A DNA stretch of 64,000 bases from Hoyosella sp. YIM 151337. GTDB lineage: Bacteria; Actinomycetota; Actinomycetes; Mycobacteriales; Mycobacteriaceae. Location: positions 37,678 to 101,677 of the forward strand of contig NZ_JAPEIQ010000019.1 in NCBI RefSeq assembly GCF_026041215.1, in the 5' to 3' direction. Made by a program: the position numbers and the translations under genes. This document shows, one piece after another, positions 23,894 through 33,735 of the stretch. Every line of letters starts with the position of its first letter. The stretch's first letter is position 1. The notes beneath the pieces are model-generated. The model was not told the DNA's origin, searched no databases, and saw only the letters and a list, made by a program, of their open reading frames with translations.

Positions 23894-25492
23894 ATGCCCC
23901 ACTTCAGCGAACAGCGTGGATTCGGTGCCTGGCTGCGGCTGTGGCCGGTCGCGCTCCTGGCACTCGCGGTAGTGGGTCTCGCTGCGGCCGAGGTTATCCC
24001 CACCTGGTCGGGCCTTGTCTACTTGGTGGGAATACCACCGCTGGACATGTTCGCCGATATGCGGTTGCTCCTTGTGATCGCGCCCACGTGGCCGGCATTC
24101 ATCGGTTTGGTGGTTGTACTGGCCGCGGTGCGGATCGCGGTGCTGGCGTACTTGCTCGGGGGTTTGGACTGGCGGCGCCTGCGTTTCGCGGGTGCGTTCT
24201 ATGCGATCGCGGCTGGGCCCGCACTGATTTCCGCGCAAGCAAGCTACATGGGCTACGCGGTGCTGTACGTGCGCATCTTCTGGATTTCAATTGCAATAAC
24301 CGTTCTCACGTTCATCGTCCTTGCTGCAGCGCCATGGGACGGGAGCCTGCGATTACGCAGCGCGGTTGCGAACGGGGTACGCAGCTACAAACGGATTGCT
24401 GCACTCGCGGGTTATCTCTTTATCGTCGCCGCACTTGGGGGAGTGGCGGAAGCGATTCCGGCGCTCACGTTCGGCCTCGTCATCCTCACAGCCGCCGTGA
24501 CCTGCATCGTGATCGTGGTGCTCCCGCGGATCGGGTCTCAGCGTTCCCTGCTGTGGCCGCTGCCGGTGGTGCTGGCTGGAGCCTTGGTCTTCATGACCGT
24601 ATGGGGTGTGGACCGGTTGCTTGTGCGTGAACCAGAGCCGCCGACACGTGAGGGGAGCCTGATGGTGATGTCAGGAATCAACTCCTCATCGGGGAATGGT
24701 GCGGCGTTCCGGCTCGATCCCACAACCTTCGGATTCACCTGCGAGCAGATGTACTACTACTCCTACGCCGGGCCGGGCGACGGCGCACCGGACGCGGACG
24801 CCGTCTGCGAGATCCGGACCGGAGCGCCGTTCGAAGGCAGCGACACCCATCAGCCGATCGATCAGCTAGCGGAGAATCTGGCGTTGCAGGTCGAAGGTGT
24901 GCCCCGGCCACTGACTGTGGTCGGACACTCGCATTCTGCGTGGATAGCCTGGCTGACCGCGTCGACCAGGGAAAATCTCCCGGTTGACAATGTCATCGTC
25001 TTTAGTGCGTTCCCAGAGAGCGGCCATGGTTACGTGGATGCGCACGAGGAGGCGCCCGGCCGGATCGCGAGCGACTTGCTGCGCATCATCGCGCCTATCG
25101 CGATCGAACTGGGGATGGTACTCGCGATCGAGTCACCCGCTTTGGAGCGGATGTTAGGCGACCCGGATGGGCCGTCGGAAATCATGCGCGCGCCCCTGGT
25201 TGATCACATTCGCGGCCTGAGTATCGTCGCGGCGACAGACTTGGTCCTGATGCCGGGTGGCTGGAAAATCGGCGCAGACGTCAATGCGTGCCCCAAATGG
25301 GTCTCTCATCCGACGCTGCCGAACGCTCCCGAGGTGGCGCACGAGGTAAACCGCTTTCTTGATGGCGGCGCGGCGTCCGAGTGCCGCCCGGTCGTCGCAT
25401 CGGTTCTTTCAGCGGTCAGCCGTCCGTTTGGTGTTCCTCGTCACGATCAAATCGAAAGGGTTTTCTCCCGCGAGAATTCCGGCGAAGCTTAG
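23894..25492 (+). CDS. Polytopic membrane protein with extracytoplasmic alpha/beta-hydrolase domain
   Basis: This 532-residue protein has about six or seven N-terminal membrane segments (residues 12-35, 45-60, 65-90, 95-110, 125-150, 175-215, 225-245). These are followed by a soluble domain with the nucleophile elbow GHSHS (Ser346) and several Cys residues (near 290, 315, 470 and 490) that could form disulfides. The soluble part is therefore likely a serine hydrolase outside the membrane. The GNAT gene follows after 25 bases and the DUF2804 gene after that. I know no characterised member. Confidence 0.72.
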   Translation: MPHFSEQRGFGAWLRLWPVALLALAVVGLAAAEVIPTWSGLVYLVGIPPLDMFADMRLLLVIAPTWPAFIGLVVVLAAVRIAVLAYLLGGLDWRRLRFAGAFYAIAAGPALISAQASYMGYAVLYVRIFWISIAITVLTFIVLAAAPWDGSLRLRSAVANGVRSYKRIAALAGYLFIVAALGGVAEAIPALTFGLVILTAAVTCIVIVVLPRIGSQRSLLWPLPVVLAGALVFMTVWGVDRLLVREPEPPTREGSLMVMSGINSSSGNGAAFRLDPTTFGFTCEQMYYYSYAGPGDGAPDADAVCEIRTGAPFEGSDTHQPIDQLAENLALQVEGVPRPLTVVGHSHSAWIAWLTASTRENLPVDNVIVFSAFPESGHGYVDAHEEAPGRIASDLLRIIAPIAIELGMVLAIESPALERMLGDPDGPSEIMRAPLVDHIRGLSIVAATDLVLMPGGWKIGADVNACPKWVSHPTLPNAPEVAHEVNRFLDGGAASECRPVVASVLSAVSRPFGVPRHDQIERVFSRENSGEA

Positions 25493-25517
25493 GAGCCAGG
25501 GAACACGAGGAGGGTCG

Positions 25518-25823
25518 ATGAACGTTGAACCAGATATGACTGCATCGGTTGAACACGACGTCATCGGCCAGCGTTTTCGCCTTCTTGTAGACGGTCGTCG
25601 TGTGGGTTTTGCGGACTACGTCGTAAAGGACCATGTCCGTGTTTTCAATCACACCGTGGTTAATCCGGAAGACCAAGGAAATGGATTCGCTGGCGCGATA
25701 ATCAAAGCTGCCCTCGACGACAGCAGAAACTTGGGCCTGCACGTAGTACCGGCGTGCTCGTTCGTGCGCCATTTCATCGCCAAGAATCCTGAGTACGCCA
25801 GCCTCATCGCGCGCGAAAACTGA
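25518..25823 (+). CDS. Small GNAT-family N-acetyltransferase (YjdJ/NATD1 type)
   Basis: This 101-residue protein is a minimal GCN5-like domain. It shows FADYVVKDHVRVFNHTVVNPEDQGNG in outline, with the acetyl-CoA loop QGNGFAG, and ends with the conserved VVPACSFVRHFIAKNPEY block containing Cys and Tyr. The start is ATG 25518, with GAGGAGGG ten bases upstream; the open frame upstream overlaps the previous gene and is not used. The acetyl acceptor of this subfamily is not known. Confidence 0.85.
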   Translation: MNVEPDMTASVEHDVIGQRFRLLVDGRRVGFADYVVKDHVRVFNHTVVNPEDQGNGFAGAIIKAALDDSRNLGLHVVPACSFVRHFIAKNPEYASLIAREN

Positions 25824-25834
25824 GGGACGAGAGC

Positions 25835-26827
25835 GTGGACCCAGTTCGCTTGCCGTACGCGCCGCCCGCGCTCAGCGGAGGAACAGCCGGGCGGGCGCGT
25901 GACGGCCGTTATCTGGGGCGGATCCGGGACGTCTCGACCCGGCGCTGGGACGGGAGCGGACCCTTCTCGGCGCGGCGTACGCAGCGTAAAGGCTGGTTCT
26001 ATGCGGCGGCATTCACCCCGCGGTATCTCTTGGGGTTCGCGATCGTGGACGCGGGCTACCTCGGGACCGCGTTTGTCTATCTCAAGGATCGGCAAACGGG
26101 GAAGTTCCGCGAACACAAGGCGGCGTTGCCGCTGGCTTTCCCCGCTGATTTCGCGCCAAGCCTTGATGCCGAGTGGAATGTGGCACGCGGCCGCCGCCGC
26201 TGGAACATCACACCGGGCGACTCCGGCTGGGCGGTGCGCTTCACCGGCCCTGCGCTCGACGCGGAATTACTGATAATCGACGATCAGCCGGGACTCACGG
26301 CAATCAGTTCTGCTCCGGGCCGGCCATTCCACCATACGTATAAGGCGTGCTCGCTGAATTGTCAGCTGACGGTTACTGCCGACGGTGTGCCGGTGCGTGC
26401 GGATGGGCGAGCATCAATTGATTTCTCACTGGGCTATCCGCCCCGCGATACTCGCTGGAATTGGGCCAGCCTCAGCGGTGTCACGGCGGACGGTGCGCCG
26501 GTGGCGATCAACCTGGTTGCACATTTTATGAATGGCCTCGAAAACGCTGTGTGGCTAGATGGCGAACTGCACCCCGTGGGACAGGCGGTCTTCGAGTACC
26601 AGCCGCGGAACACCCTCGCTGAGTGGCGCGTGCACACCGTGGACGATGCGGTGCACATCACCTTGCGGCCCGACGGTGAGCGCTCCGAGAATCTGCGCGC
26701 GGGCGTGCTGTCGAGTGTCTTCACACAGCCCTTCGGCGCCTTTGAGGGAACACTGCGCTGCGGTAAACGAGGTTCGGTGGTCATCCACGGCTACGGGGTA
26801 ACTGAGCAGCACCGCGCGCGCTGGTGA
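25835..26827 (+). CDS. DUF2804 domain-containing protein
   Basis: This 330-residue protein matches the DUF2804 family, with the patterns KGWFYAAAFTPRYLLGFAIVD in two parts, WNITPGDSGWAVRF, a middle DFSLGYPPRDTRWNWASLSG, and near the end SSVFTQPFGAFEGTL. The fold is probably all-beta (lipocalin-like); no catalytic function is established. No signal peptide or membrane segment is present. It starts 12 bases after the GNAT gene and is probably in the same transcript. Confidence 0.82.
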   Translation: MDPVRLPYAPPALSGGTAGRARDGRYLGRIRDVSTRRWDGSGPFSARRTQRKGWFYAAAFTPRYLLGFAIVDAGYLGTAFVYLKDRQTGKFREHKAALPLAFPADFAPSLDAEWNVARGRRRWNITPGDSGWAVRFTGPALDAELLIIDDQPGLTAISSAPGRPFHHTYKACSLNCQLTVTADGVPVRADGRASIDFSLGYPPRDTRWNWASLSGVTADGAPVAINLVAHFMNGLENAVWLDGELHPVGQAVFEYQPRNTLAEWRVHTVDDAVHITLRPDGERSENLRAGVLSSVFTQPFGAFEGTLRCGKRGSVVIHGYGVTEQHRARW

Positions 26828-26928
26828 GTGCGTCCACCAGGCTAGATGTCAGGTCTGAGTGAGGCAGGTCATGGATCTTTTGCGGAGCGTCTCGGCGGGC
26901 TGCCGGGGGTGGGGAAAGATCAACAATT

Positions 26929-27255
26929 GTGAGTGAAGTGACTGCGCGTGCTGTGGCGTTTCGGGCCGTGGGGTTTGCTGTGGCCGGGGTTGTTGCGGGG
27001 CCGTTTCTGGTTCAGGCGGTCTATCTCGTGCAGGTGTTCACGTGGAGGCTGCCGGGGTTGGGCTGGGTGATGGGCCCGGTTTTCAGCCTGTTGTTCCCGC
27101 TCGCCGTTGCAGTTGCTGCGGCCGTGGTTGCGTACTGGAAGTCCAGGCGGCTGTGGCTGCGGGTTTTCGTGTGGGCGATGGCTGTCAGCGCGTCAGTGTT
27201 CCACTTGTGGTTCACCTTCTTCGTGCTTGCGCGGATGAGCATTGGTCATTACTGA
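26929..27255 (+). CDS. Small four-helix membrane protein, function unknown
   Basis: This 108-residue protein consists mostly of hydrophobic segments at about residues 8-30, 40-65 and 72-103, with short charged loops (KSRRLWLR). The start is GTG 26929. Base composition in the first half is richer in T and G than in the neighbours. I recognise no family. Confidence 0.55.
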   Translation: MSEVTARAVAFRAVGFAVAGVVAGPFLVQAVYLVQVFTWRLPGLGWVMGPVFSLLFPLAVAVAAAVVAYWKSRRLWLRVFVWAMAVSASVFHLWFTFFVLARMSIGHY

Positions 27256-27403
27256 CGTGCGCAGGGGTGGGGCCGCTGCAGCAGGAGCTTGCGCCACCAT
27301 CTGCGGGCTGATTCGGTGGTGTCTTCTGGGCTTTCCGGGCGTGTTTAGGTGCCGCGGCTGTATCGGGCCCTGGGGTTGCCGTAACGGAAGAATGCTGCGC
27401 GCT

Positions 27404-27456
27404 GATTGTGAAGGATTCGGGCGCTGATAGCGCCCTGATCCTTCCAGATTGCGCGG
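27404..27456. repeat. Hairpin element, copy A
   Basis: An imperfect inverted repeat built on AAGGAT...ATCCTT with a GGGCGCT/AGCGCCC inner stem. It matches the element at 35920-35973 at 35 of 46 aligned positions, plus a shared flank TGCGCGG. Stem pairing is kept in both copies. It lies in the 339-base gap between the small membrane gene and tRNA-Gly and has no following T-run. Confidence 0.6.
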
Positions 27457-27551
27457 CGGGGACGGACAGCTAAGCCAACTGAGCCGGTGTCTTCGCAGAT
27501 TCCCCCGCGTGCTGTCACGCCGCCAGCACACCCGATGCGCCCGAGAACGGC

Positions 27552-27579
27552 AAAGCCGAACCCACCTGGGTTCGGCTTT
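27552..27579 (-). terminator. Hairpin terminator downstream of tRNA-Gly
   Basis: The arms AAAGCCGAACCCA (27552-27564) and TGGGTTCGGCTTT (27567-27579) are perfectly complementary. It begins 16 bases after the 3' end of tRNA-Gly on the minus strand. Confidence 0.75.
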
Positions 27580-27594
27580 GGGGGATTTCTCGAG

Positions 27595-27665
<71 letters not shown>

Positions 27666-27914
27666 ATGGACACGATCGACGTGTTGCGGGAGTGACTGTA
27701 CCGAACCTGCTTTGGAAACGCCAAGCTCTCCACGTAGGATCATCGCGACGGCGAGAAAATCGTTGCTTCGGCGTCTCCGTGACAACCCCGTGAATGCTGC
27801 GGTGACGCTCGGGGTACGCTGTCCTGCGGCAGTCTTCTCGCGCGACGAATAGTGACGTGAGTCGCTGGTGCCGCTAGTCTCTCCGGAGGCTAGTTGACGC
27901 AGAGGGTGCCGACA

Positions 27915-27988
27915 CGGGGTGTAGCGCAGCTTGGTAGCGCATCCGCTTTGGGAGCGGAGGGTCGCAGGTTCAAATCCTGTCACCCCGA
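27915..27988 (+). tRNA. tRNA-Pro (anticodon TGG)
   Basis: A 74-nt cloverleaf: acceptor CGGGGTG pairs with CACCCCG, the anticodon stem is TCCGC/GCGGA with loop TTTGGGA giving anticodon TGG, and the T arm is GCAGG-TTCAAAT-CCTGT with discriminator A. CCA is not encoded. tig starts 117 bases downstream. Confidence 0.95.
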
Positions 27989-28105
27989 CGGTGGTGTGGC
28001 CGGGTACTCACGTACCCGGCAGGCGCCACATCACGACAAGGCCATACCGTCACTGTCGGTGGCCCGCACAGGCAATCACATATTGACGAGAAATCAGGCA
28101 GGAGT

Positions 28106-29539
28106 ATGTCCGTGAAGAGCACCGTCGAGCAGCTGAGCCCGACGCGAGTACGTATCAGTGTCGAGGTGCCGTTCGAGGAGCTGAAGGCGGATTTTGACCG
28201 CGCCTACAAGGCGCTCGCGCAGCAGGTTCGTGTTCCTGGATTCCGGCCCGGCAAAGTTCCGGCACGCATCATCGACGCCCGAGTGGGCCGGGGTGCTGTC
28301 CTCGAGCAGGTCATCAACGAGACACTTCCGGGACGTTATTCGGAGGCGGTCAGCTCGTCTGACGTTAAGGCGATCGGCCAGCCCGAAATCGAGGTCACCA
28401 AGATCGAAGACGGTGATCACTTCGCGTTCACCGCCGAGGTTGACGTCCGTCCGGATATTGCGCTGCCTGATTTCGATTCGATCGAGGTTGAGGTCGAGAA
28501 GTCGGAGGTCACCGACGCTGATGTGGAGGAGCAGCTCGAGGAGCTGCGCAAGCGCTTCGGCACGCTTACTCCGGTCGAGCGCGGTATCGAGAACGGCGAT
28601 TTCGTGACTCTCGACTTGTCCGCGACCGTCAATGGCGAGGAAGTCGACGACGCAACCGCGTCGGGGCTGTCGCACGAGGTCGGTTCCGGTCAGCTGATCG
28701 AGGGCCTCGACGAGGCGATCCTCGGTCTCAGCGCGGGCGAGCAAACGGAGTTCACCACCAAGCTGCTCGCCGGTGACCATGCGGGTGAGGAAGCGCTTGT
28801 GTCGGTCACCGTCGGAACGGTGAAAACACGTGAATTGCCCGAGGTCGACGATGATTTCGCGTCGCTCGCTAGCGAATTCGACACGGTCGAGGAACTTCGC
28901 GAAGACCTCCGCCAGAAGGCTGAACAGTCGAAGAAGTCGCAGCTGGGCAATGACATTCGCGACAAGGTGATCGAGGCTCTGCTCGACGCTGTGGACATCC
29001 CGGTGCCGGAAAACGTGGTCCAATCGCAGGTCGATGAGCAGCTGCACAATGCGGTCCACGCTCTCGACCATGACGAAGAAACCCTGAACCGTCTGCTTGA
29101 GGCCCAGGGCAAGACCCGGGAAGAGTTCGATAGCGACTCGCGAGAGGCGGCTGAGAAGGTCATCCGCACGCAGTTGCTGCTTGATGCGATTGCCGACTCC
29201 ACTGAGGTGTCGGTGGGCCAGCAGGAACTGTTCGAGCGCATCTTCTTCGAGGCGCAGCGTTACGGCATGGAGCCGCAGCAGTTCATCCAGGAGCTTCAGA
29301 AGCAGCCGAACGGCATCGCTTCGATTTTCGCCGATGCTCGCCGCACGAAATCCCTGGTTGAGGTGATCCGCAAGGCAACCGTGAAGGATGCGGACGGCAA
29401 CGTCATCGACACGAGCGACATTTTCGGCTCTGAAGACGCTGAAGAGGTCGCGGAGAGTGCCGAGGGTGCCGTAGAGGACACGGCGTCCGATGATGACGCC
29501 GAGGCTACTGCGGAAGAAGCGGAAGCAGCGGAGAAGTAA
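28106..29539 (+). CDS. tig: Trigger factor, ribosome-associated chaperone and peptidyl-prolyl isomerase
   Basis: This 477-residue chaperone binds nascent chains at the ribosome exit tunnel. The N-terminal ribosome-binding motif appears as [14 protein letters not shown] at about residues 44-57 (the GFRxGxxP signature). The FKBP-type domain follows ([18 protein letters not shown]), and then the helical C-terminal domain. The last 40 residues are an acidic Glu/Asp/Ala tail ([20 protein letters not shown]), common in actinobacteria. tRNA-Pro lies upstream, and a terminator hairpin separates it from clpP1. Confidence 0.97.
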   Translation: MSVKSTVEQLSPTRVRISVEVPFEELKADFDRAYKALAQQVRVPGFRPGKVPARIIDARVGRGAVLEQVINETLPGRYSEAVSSSDVKAIGQPEIEVTKIEDGDHFAFTAEVDVRPDIALPDFDSIEVEVEKSEVTDADVEEQLEELRKRFGTLTPVERGIENGDFVTLDLSATVNGEEVDDATASGLSHEVGSGQLIEGLDEAILGLSAGEQTEFTTKLLAGDHAGEEALVSVTVGTVKTRELPEVDDDFASLASEFDTVEELREDLRQKAEQSKKSQLGNDIRDKVIEALLDAVDIPVPENVVQSQVDEQLHNAVHALDHDEETLNRLLEAQGKTREEFDSDSREAAEKVIRTQLLLDAIADSTEVSVGQQELFERIFFEAQRYGMEPQQFIQELQKQPNGIASIFADARRTKSLVEVIRKATVKDADGNVIDTSDIFGSEDAEEVAESAEGAVEDTASDDDAEATAEEAEAAEK

Positions 29540-29546
29540 GTCAATC

Positions 29547-29564
29547 TTGACGCTTACAGCGAAC
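29547..29564 (+). promoter_or_regulatory. ClgR-type binding site upstream of clpP1P2
   Basis: TTGACGCTTACAGCGAAC fits every position of the corynebacterial ClgR consensus WNNWCGCYNANRGCGWWS as I remember it. It begins 8 bases after the tig stop and about 150 bases before the clpP1 start. ClgR activates clp protease genes in Corynebacterium, Streptomyces and Mycobacterium. Confidence 0.7.
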
Positions 29565-29601
29565 GTGGGCGGTGCCGGGACTCCGGCGCCGCCCACGTTC
29601 G
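29560..29601 (+). terminator. Hairpin terminator of tig
   Basis: The arms at 29560-29578 and 29583-29601 pair over 19 bases with one T-G wobble and a 4-base loop. It overlaps the last bases of the ClgR-type site. Confidence 0.75.
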
Positions 29602-29712
29602 TTACTGTCGACGTCAGTAAGTTGTAGCTGGGCCATATCGGGGGCGCGCCGTCCGCGCAGTCCGCTGGTATGTTCCTCGCTTAACCTTCGTCATACCCGG
29701 AAGGCAGGCCCC

Positions 29713-30333
29713 GTGACCGTGCATATTCCCACGCAGAACCCAGTGATGCGTACCGGCACATACGGAATGAACCTCACCGACTCGGTATTCGAGCGGCTGT
29801 TGCAGGAGCGCATCATCTTCCTTGGGACGCAGGTGGATGACGAAATCGCGAACAAGCTGTGCGCGCAGATCCTGCTGCTTTCCGCAGAAGACCCCAGCCG
29901 GGATATCTCGCTGTACATCAACTCACCTGGCGGTTCAGTCACATCCGGCATGGCGATTTTCGACACCATGCAGTACGCCGAATGCGACATCGCCACCTAC
30001 GCCATGGGCCTTGCGGCGTCAATGGGCCAGTTCTTGCTCTCGGCGGGAACAAAGGGGAAGCGGTACGCGCTGCCGCACGCTCGCATCATGATGCACCAGC
30101 CGTCGGCAGGTATTGGTGGTACCGCAGCCGACATCGCGATTCAGGCGGAGCAGTTCGCACACACCAAGCGCGAGATGGCGGAACTGATTGCTGAGCACAC
30201 TGGCCAGCCAGTGGAACAGATCATCGAAGACTCAGACCGCGACCGCTGGTTCACCGCGAAGGAAGCACTCGAATACGGCTTCGTGGACCACGTCATTTCC
30301 CGTGCTGCGCAGTCTGGCGGGGTTGGCCGCTGA
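29713..30333 (+). CDS. clpP1: ATP-dependent Clp protease proteolytic subunit ClpP1
   Basis: This 206-residue serine peptidase is one of the two ClpP subunits that together form the essential mixed tetradecamer in actinobacteria. The catalytic Ser is in [11 protein letters not shown] and the His in [11 protein letters not shown], with the Asp further on. The start chosen is GTG 29713; a longer frame runs back over the tig terminator and is not credible. clpP2 follows after 69 bases. A ClgR-type activator site lies upstream. Confidence 0.95.
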   Translation: MTVHIPTQNPVMRTGTYGMNLTDSVFERLLQERIIFLGTQVDDEIANKLCAQILLLSAEDPSRDISLYINSPGGSVTSGMAIFDTMQYAECDIATYAMGLAASMGQFLLSAGTKGKRYALPHARIMMHQPSAGIGGTAADIAIQAEQFAHTKREMAELIAEHTGQPVEQIIEDSDRDRWFTAKEALEYGFVDHVISRAAQSGGVGR

Positions 30334-30402
30334 TCTCCGGCGGCAAACTGGGCGCACCCAGCAAGCAAGAACTCCGTCTACCTCGACACTTGTGGAGAAG
30401 TC

Positions 30403-31068
30403 ATGACTTTTAACCCGAACATGCTGCCTCAGACCCCGCCGTCGATGCTCGGCCCGCAGTCGCGCTACATCCTGCCGTCATTCATCGAACACTCGAGCTA
30501 CGGTGTCAAAGAGTCGAACCCGTACAACAAGCTGTTCGAGGAGCGCATCATCTTCCTCGGCGTGCAGGTCGACGACGCTTCCGCGAACGACGTGATGGCA
30601 CAGCTACTGGTGCTTGAATCGCAGGATCCTGACCGTGACATCACGATGTACATCAACTCGCCCGGCGGGTCGTTCACGTCACTGATGGCGATTTACGACA
30701 CGATGCAGTACGTCCGCGCTGATATCACCACCGTGTGTCTCGGCCAAGCAGCGTCCGCGGCGGCGGTGTTGCTTGCTGCCGGGTCACCCGGCAAGCGATT
30801 GGCTCTGCCGAATGCGCGCGTGCTCATCCACCAGCCGTCGGCGGGCGGGATGCAGGGGCAGGTCTCAGACCTCGAGATTCAGGCCAAAGAGATCGAGCGT
30901 ATGCGCCGTCTCATGGAGACCACGCTGGCACGCCACACCGGCAAGGACGCCGAGCAGATCCGCAAAGACAGTGACCGCGACCTCATCCTTACAGCTGAGG
31001 ACGCGAAGGATTACGGGATTATCGACAACGTCCTTGAGTACCGGAAGCTGTCCCTCACTGGCCAGTGA
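30403..31068 (+). CDS. clpP2: ATP-dependent Clp protease proteolytic subunit ClpP2
   Basis: This 221-residue protein is the second ClpP subunit. It has the catalytic Ser in QAASAAAVLLAAG, where the residue after Ser is Ala rather than the Met of ClpP1, and the His in VLIHQPSAGGMQG. The N-terminal extension of about 30 residues before YNKLFEERIIFLG is longer than in ClpP1, as in the mycobacterial protein. It is cotranscribed with clpP1. clpX, which supplies unfolded substrate, lies 314 bases downstream. Confidence 0.96.
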   Translation: MTFNPNMLPQTPPSMLGPQSRYILPSFIEHSSYGVKESNPYNKLFEERIIFLGVQVDDASANDVMAQLLVLESQDPDRDITMYINSPGGSFTSLMAIYDTMQYVRADITTVCLGQAASAAAVLLAAGSPGKRLALPNARVLIHQPSAGGMQGQVSDLEIQAKEIERMRRLMETTLARHTGKDAEQIRKDSDRDLILTAEDAKDYGIIDNVLEYRKLSLTGQ

Positions 31069-31382
31069 CTCTCGCGGGCCAATTTTCCTGTGGCGGCGGT
31101 TATACGGATGCCCGCGGGCGCCCCGCACGCTATCCTGGGACGACACGCCGGACCGCTCTAGATACCGCATGGCGGGGCCAGGAGCGGCGAGGCTGAAGGC
31201 CCAGGGTGGCACCCGCAAGGCGCGGGCGACCACACTGTGAACACGTCGAGCGGATGGCACAAACCTAGACCAGCTATGCCTGTGGCGAGTACGGTCAGGA
31301 GTGCCGGACAACACCGCTGCGTTAATTGCGGCCCGCGCTTCGGGGTTGCACGGGCGAGACTAGGGAAGTAGGGAGCACGGTT
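31069..31382. other. Intergenic region between clpP2 and clpX
   Basis: No gene or hairpin with T-run is evident. The ribosome site GGGAG at 31371-31375 belongs to clpX. The length leaves room for a separate clpX promoter, but I can identify no clear -35/-10 pair or a second ClgR box. Confidence 0.4.
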
Positions 31383-32663
31383 ATGGCGCGCATCGGCGAC
31401 GGGGGCGATCTGCTGAAGTGCTCGTTCTGTGGAAAGAGCCAGAAGCAGGTTAAGAAGCTCATCGCTGGCCCCGGCGTGTACATCTGCGATGAGTGCATCG
31501 ACTTGTGCAACGAGATCATCGAAGAGGAGCTCGCGGAAGCGAGTGACGTCAAGCTCGATGAACTACCCAAGCCCGTGGAAATCCACGAATTCCTCGAACA
31601 GTACGTAATTGGTCAGGACACGGCGAAGCGCACCCTGGCTGTCGCCGTGTACAACCATTACAAGCGGGTTCAGGCAGGCGAGAAGACACGTGATTCGCGC
31701 AATGAGTCCGTGGAACTCCAGAAGTCCAACATTTTGATGCTCGGACCGACGGGCTGCGGCAAGACGTATCTGGCGCAGACTCTCGCGAAGATGCTGAATG
31801 TGCCGTTCGCCATTGCCGACGCGACCGCGCTCACTGAGGCTGGCTACGTCGGCGAGGACGTTGAAAACATCCTGCTGAAGCTCATTCAGGCTGCTGACTA
31901 CGACGTGAAGCGCGCAGAGACCGGAATCATCTATATCGACGAGGTCGACAAGATCGCGCGCAAGAGCGAGAATCCGTCGATCACGCGTGATGTTTCGGGT
32001 GAGGGCGTGCAGCAGGCTTTGCTGAAGATCCTTGAGGGCACGCAGGCGAGTGTTCCGCCTCAGGGCGGACGTAAGCACCCGCACCAGGAGTTCATTCAGA
32101 TCGACACGAGCAACGTCCTGTTTATCGTCGCGGGGGCGTTCGCGGGGCTGGAAAAGATCGTCTCCGACCGTGTGGGCAAGCGGGGTCTCGGCTTTGGTGC
32201 AGAGGTTCGCTCGAAGGCGGATGTCGACACCATTGATCACTTCGCTGATGTTATGCCGGAAGATCTCATCAAGTTCGGCTTGATTCCTGAGTTCATCGGC
32301 CGTCTGCCCGTAGTTGCTTCGGTGACGAACCTTGACAAGCACTCGCTGGTGCAGATCCTCTCGGAGCCCAAGAACGCTCTGGTCAAGCAGTACACACGCT
32401 TATTCGAGATGGACTCCGTGGAGTTGGAGTTCACCCAGGATGCGCTGGAGGCGATTGCAGATCAGGCGATTCTGCGGGGCACCGGTGCTCGCGGGCTGCG
32501 CGCCATTCTGGAGGAAGTGCTGCTTCCCGTTATGTACGACATACCCAGCCGTGACGATGTCGCAAAGGTCGTCGTCACTGGGGCCACGGTGCGCGAGAAC
32601 GTGAACCCGACGATCGTGCCACGTCGTGCGGAGGCACCGGAGCGCCGGGACAAGTCCGCGTAA
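31383..32663 (+). CDS. clpX: ATP-dependent Clp protease ATP-binding subunit ClpX
   Basis: This 426-residue AAA+ unfoldase recognises, unfolds and threads substrates into ClpP1P2. The N-terminal zinc-binding domain shows CSFCGK and CDECIDLC. The Walker A motif is GPTGCGKT, Walker B is [10 protein letters not shown], and sensor 2 lies in [12 protein letters not shown]. The start is ATG 31383, with GGGAG seven bases upstream; the open frame 57 bases longer lacks support. aroQ starts two bases after its stop. Confidence 0.97.
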   Translation: MARIGDGGDLLKCSFCGKSQKQVKKLIAGPGVYICDECIDLCNEIIEEELAEASDVKLDELPKPVEIHEFLEQYVIGQDTAKRTLAVAVYNHYKRVQAGEKTRDSRNESVELQKSNILMLGPTGCGKTYLAQTLAKMLNVPFAIADATALTEAGYVGEDVENILLKLIQAADYDVKRAETGIIYIDEVDKIARKSENPSITRDVSGEGVQQALLKILEGTQASVPPQGGRKHPHQEFIQIDTSNVLFIVAGAFAGLEKIVSDRVGKRGLGFGAEVRSKADVDTIDHFADVMPEDLIKFGLIPEFIGRLPVVASVTNLDKHSLVQILSEPKNALVKQYTRLFEMDSVELEFTQDALEAIADQAILRGTGARGLRAILEEVLLPVMYDIPSRDDVAKVVVTGATVRENVNPTIVPRRAEAPERRDKSA

Positions 32664-32665
32664 CG

Positions 32666-33130
32666 ATGACCGAAAGTGCAGCGAATGGTGCCGTGAATAA
32701 CGGCACCATTGTCGTTCTCAATGGACCGAACCTGAACCTGCTGGGTAAACGACAGCCGGAGATATACGGTAGCGCCACGCTAGAGGATGTCGAACGGCTG
32801 TGCCGTGAAACTGCGTCGCCGCACGGCTTCACCATCGACGCGCGGCAGAGTAACCACGAAGGCCAGCTCATTGACTGGATCCACGAGGTGCGCGAGTCGT
32901 GCGCGGGTCTCATCATCAACCCGGGCGGGTTCACCCATACCTCGGTGGCACTGCGGGATGCTCTCGTTACCGTTGATGCCCCCGTCGTAGAGGTACACAT
33001 CAGCAACATTCACAAACGTGAAGAGTTCCGTCATCGTTCGTTCGTGTCGGGGATCGCTTCGGGTGTGGTCTGCGGTCTCGGTGTTTACGGCTATGTGGCG
33101 GCAGTCGGATACGTGACGACACAGGCGTGA
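32666..33130 (+). CDS. aroQ: 3-Dehydroquinate dehydratase, type II
   Basis: This 154-residue shikimate-pathway enzyme dehydrates 3-dehydroquinate to 3-dehydroshikimate. Type II motifs are all present: [16 protein letters not shown], with the catalytic Tyr in this loop region, [28 protein letters not shown], and the catalytic His in [18 protein letters not shown]. The first 14 residues are an extension without motifs. It starts two bases after clpX and its end overlaps the GTG start of mobA, so clpX-aroQ-mobA are probably cotranscribed. In M. tuberculosis aroQ is not next to clpX, as far as I recall. Confidence 0.95.
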   Translation: MTESAANGAVNNGTIVVLNGPNLNLLGKRQPEIYGSATLEDVERLCRETASPHGFTIDARQSNHEGQLIDWIHEVRESCAGLIINPGGFTHTSVALRDALVTVDAPVVEVHISNIHKREEFRHRSFVSGIASGVVCGLGVYGYVAAVGYVTTQA

Positions 33131-33732
33131 GCCCGACAATTCAGCTGGCCGGTATCGTCCTCGCAGGGGGCGCATCGTCGAGGATGGGACGCGATAAGGC
33201 GACACTGCAGTGGGGTGACAAATCGTTCCTGGCGCGCATAGTGGAGAGCCTGCGGCCCGTGTGCGCAGAAGTGTTTGTCGTGATTGCTCCCAAGCAGAAA
33301 TGCCCCGAGGTTTCCGCGACTCTCGTGCGGGATCCGATCGCTCACCGTGGACCCCTGTATGGCCTGCTCACCGGGCTGGACGCAGCGCGGCAGGCCGGAC
33401 ATCATTGGGCATTCGTGTGTGCGACTGATATGCCGCTGGTCAGTGCGAGACTGGTGCGCGAACTCGCACCGCACTGCGTGGGCGAGGCTCTCGACGTGGT
33501 GCTGGCCCACGACGGCACGCGAGCACAGCCGCTCGCGTCGATATACCGAACCGCCGCGGCTGTGACGATGCGTGCCCATGCAGATGCTGGCGGACGCAGC
33601 ATGTACGGTGCGCTCTCCGAGCTGCGCACCAGCACCGTCGACGTCACGCGATGCGCGAATGAATTGATCAACGTGAACACCCCAGACGAACTAACCGCGC
33701 TGAGGCCGCCCCAGGCAGCGCGAGAGGAGTAA
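33127..33732 (+). CDS. mobA: Molybdenum cofactor guanylyltransferase
   Basis: This 201-residue nucleotidyltransferase adds GMP to molybdopterin to give the guanine-dinucleotide form of the cofactor. The N-terminal nucleotide-binding loop is [18 protein letters not shown], followed by a metal-binding CATDMPLV and the C-terminal NVNTPDEL. It begins at GTG 33127, overlapping the aroQ stop. M. tuberculosis has mobA (Rv2453c) in the same neighbourhood. The next gene starts three bases after its stop. Confidence 0.9.
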   Translation: MSPTIQLAGIVLAGGASSRMGRDKATLQWGDKSFLARIVESLRPVCAEVFVVIAPKQKCPEVSATLVRDPIAHRGPLYGLLTGLDAARQAGHHWAFVCATDMPLVSARLVRELAPHCVGEALDVVLAHDGTRAQPLASIYRTAAAVTMRAHADAGGRSMYGALSELRTSTVDVTRCANELINVNTPDELTALRPPQAAREE

Positions 33733-33735
33733 CCC

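Noticed and set aside
28094..29596. A 500-codon open frame antisense to tig
   Set aside because: It mirrors the codon bias of tig (Glu/Asp-rich codons read in reverse) and shows no protein family features.
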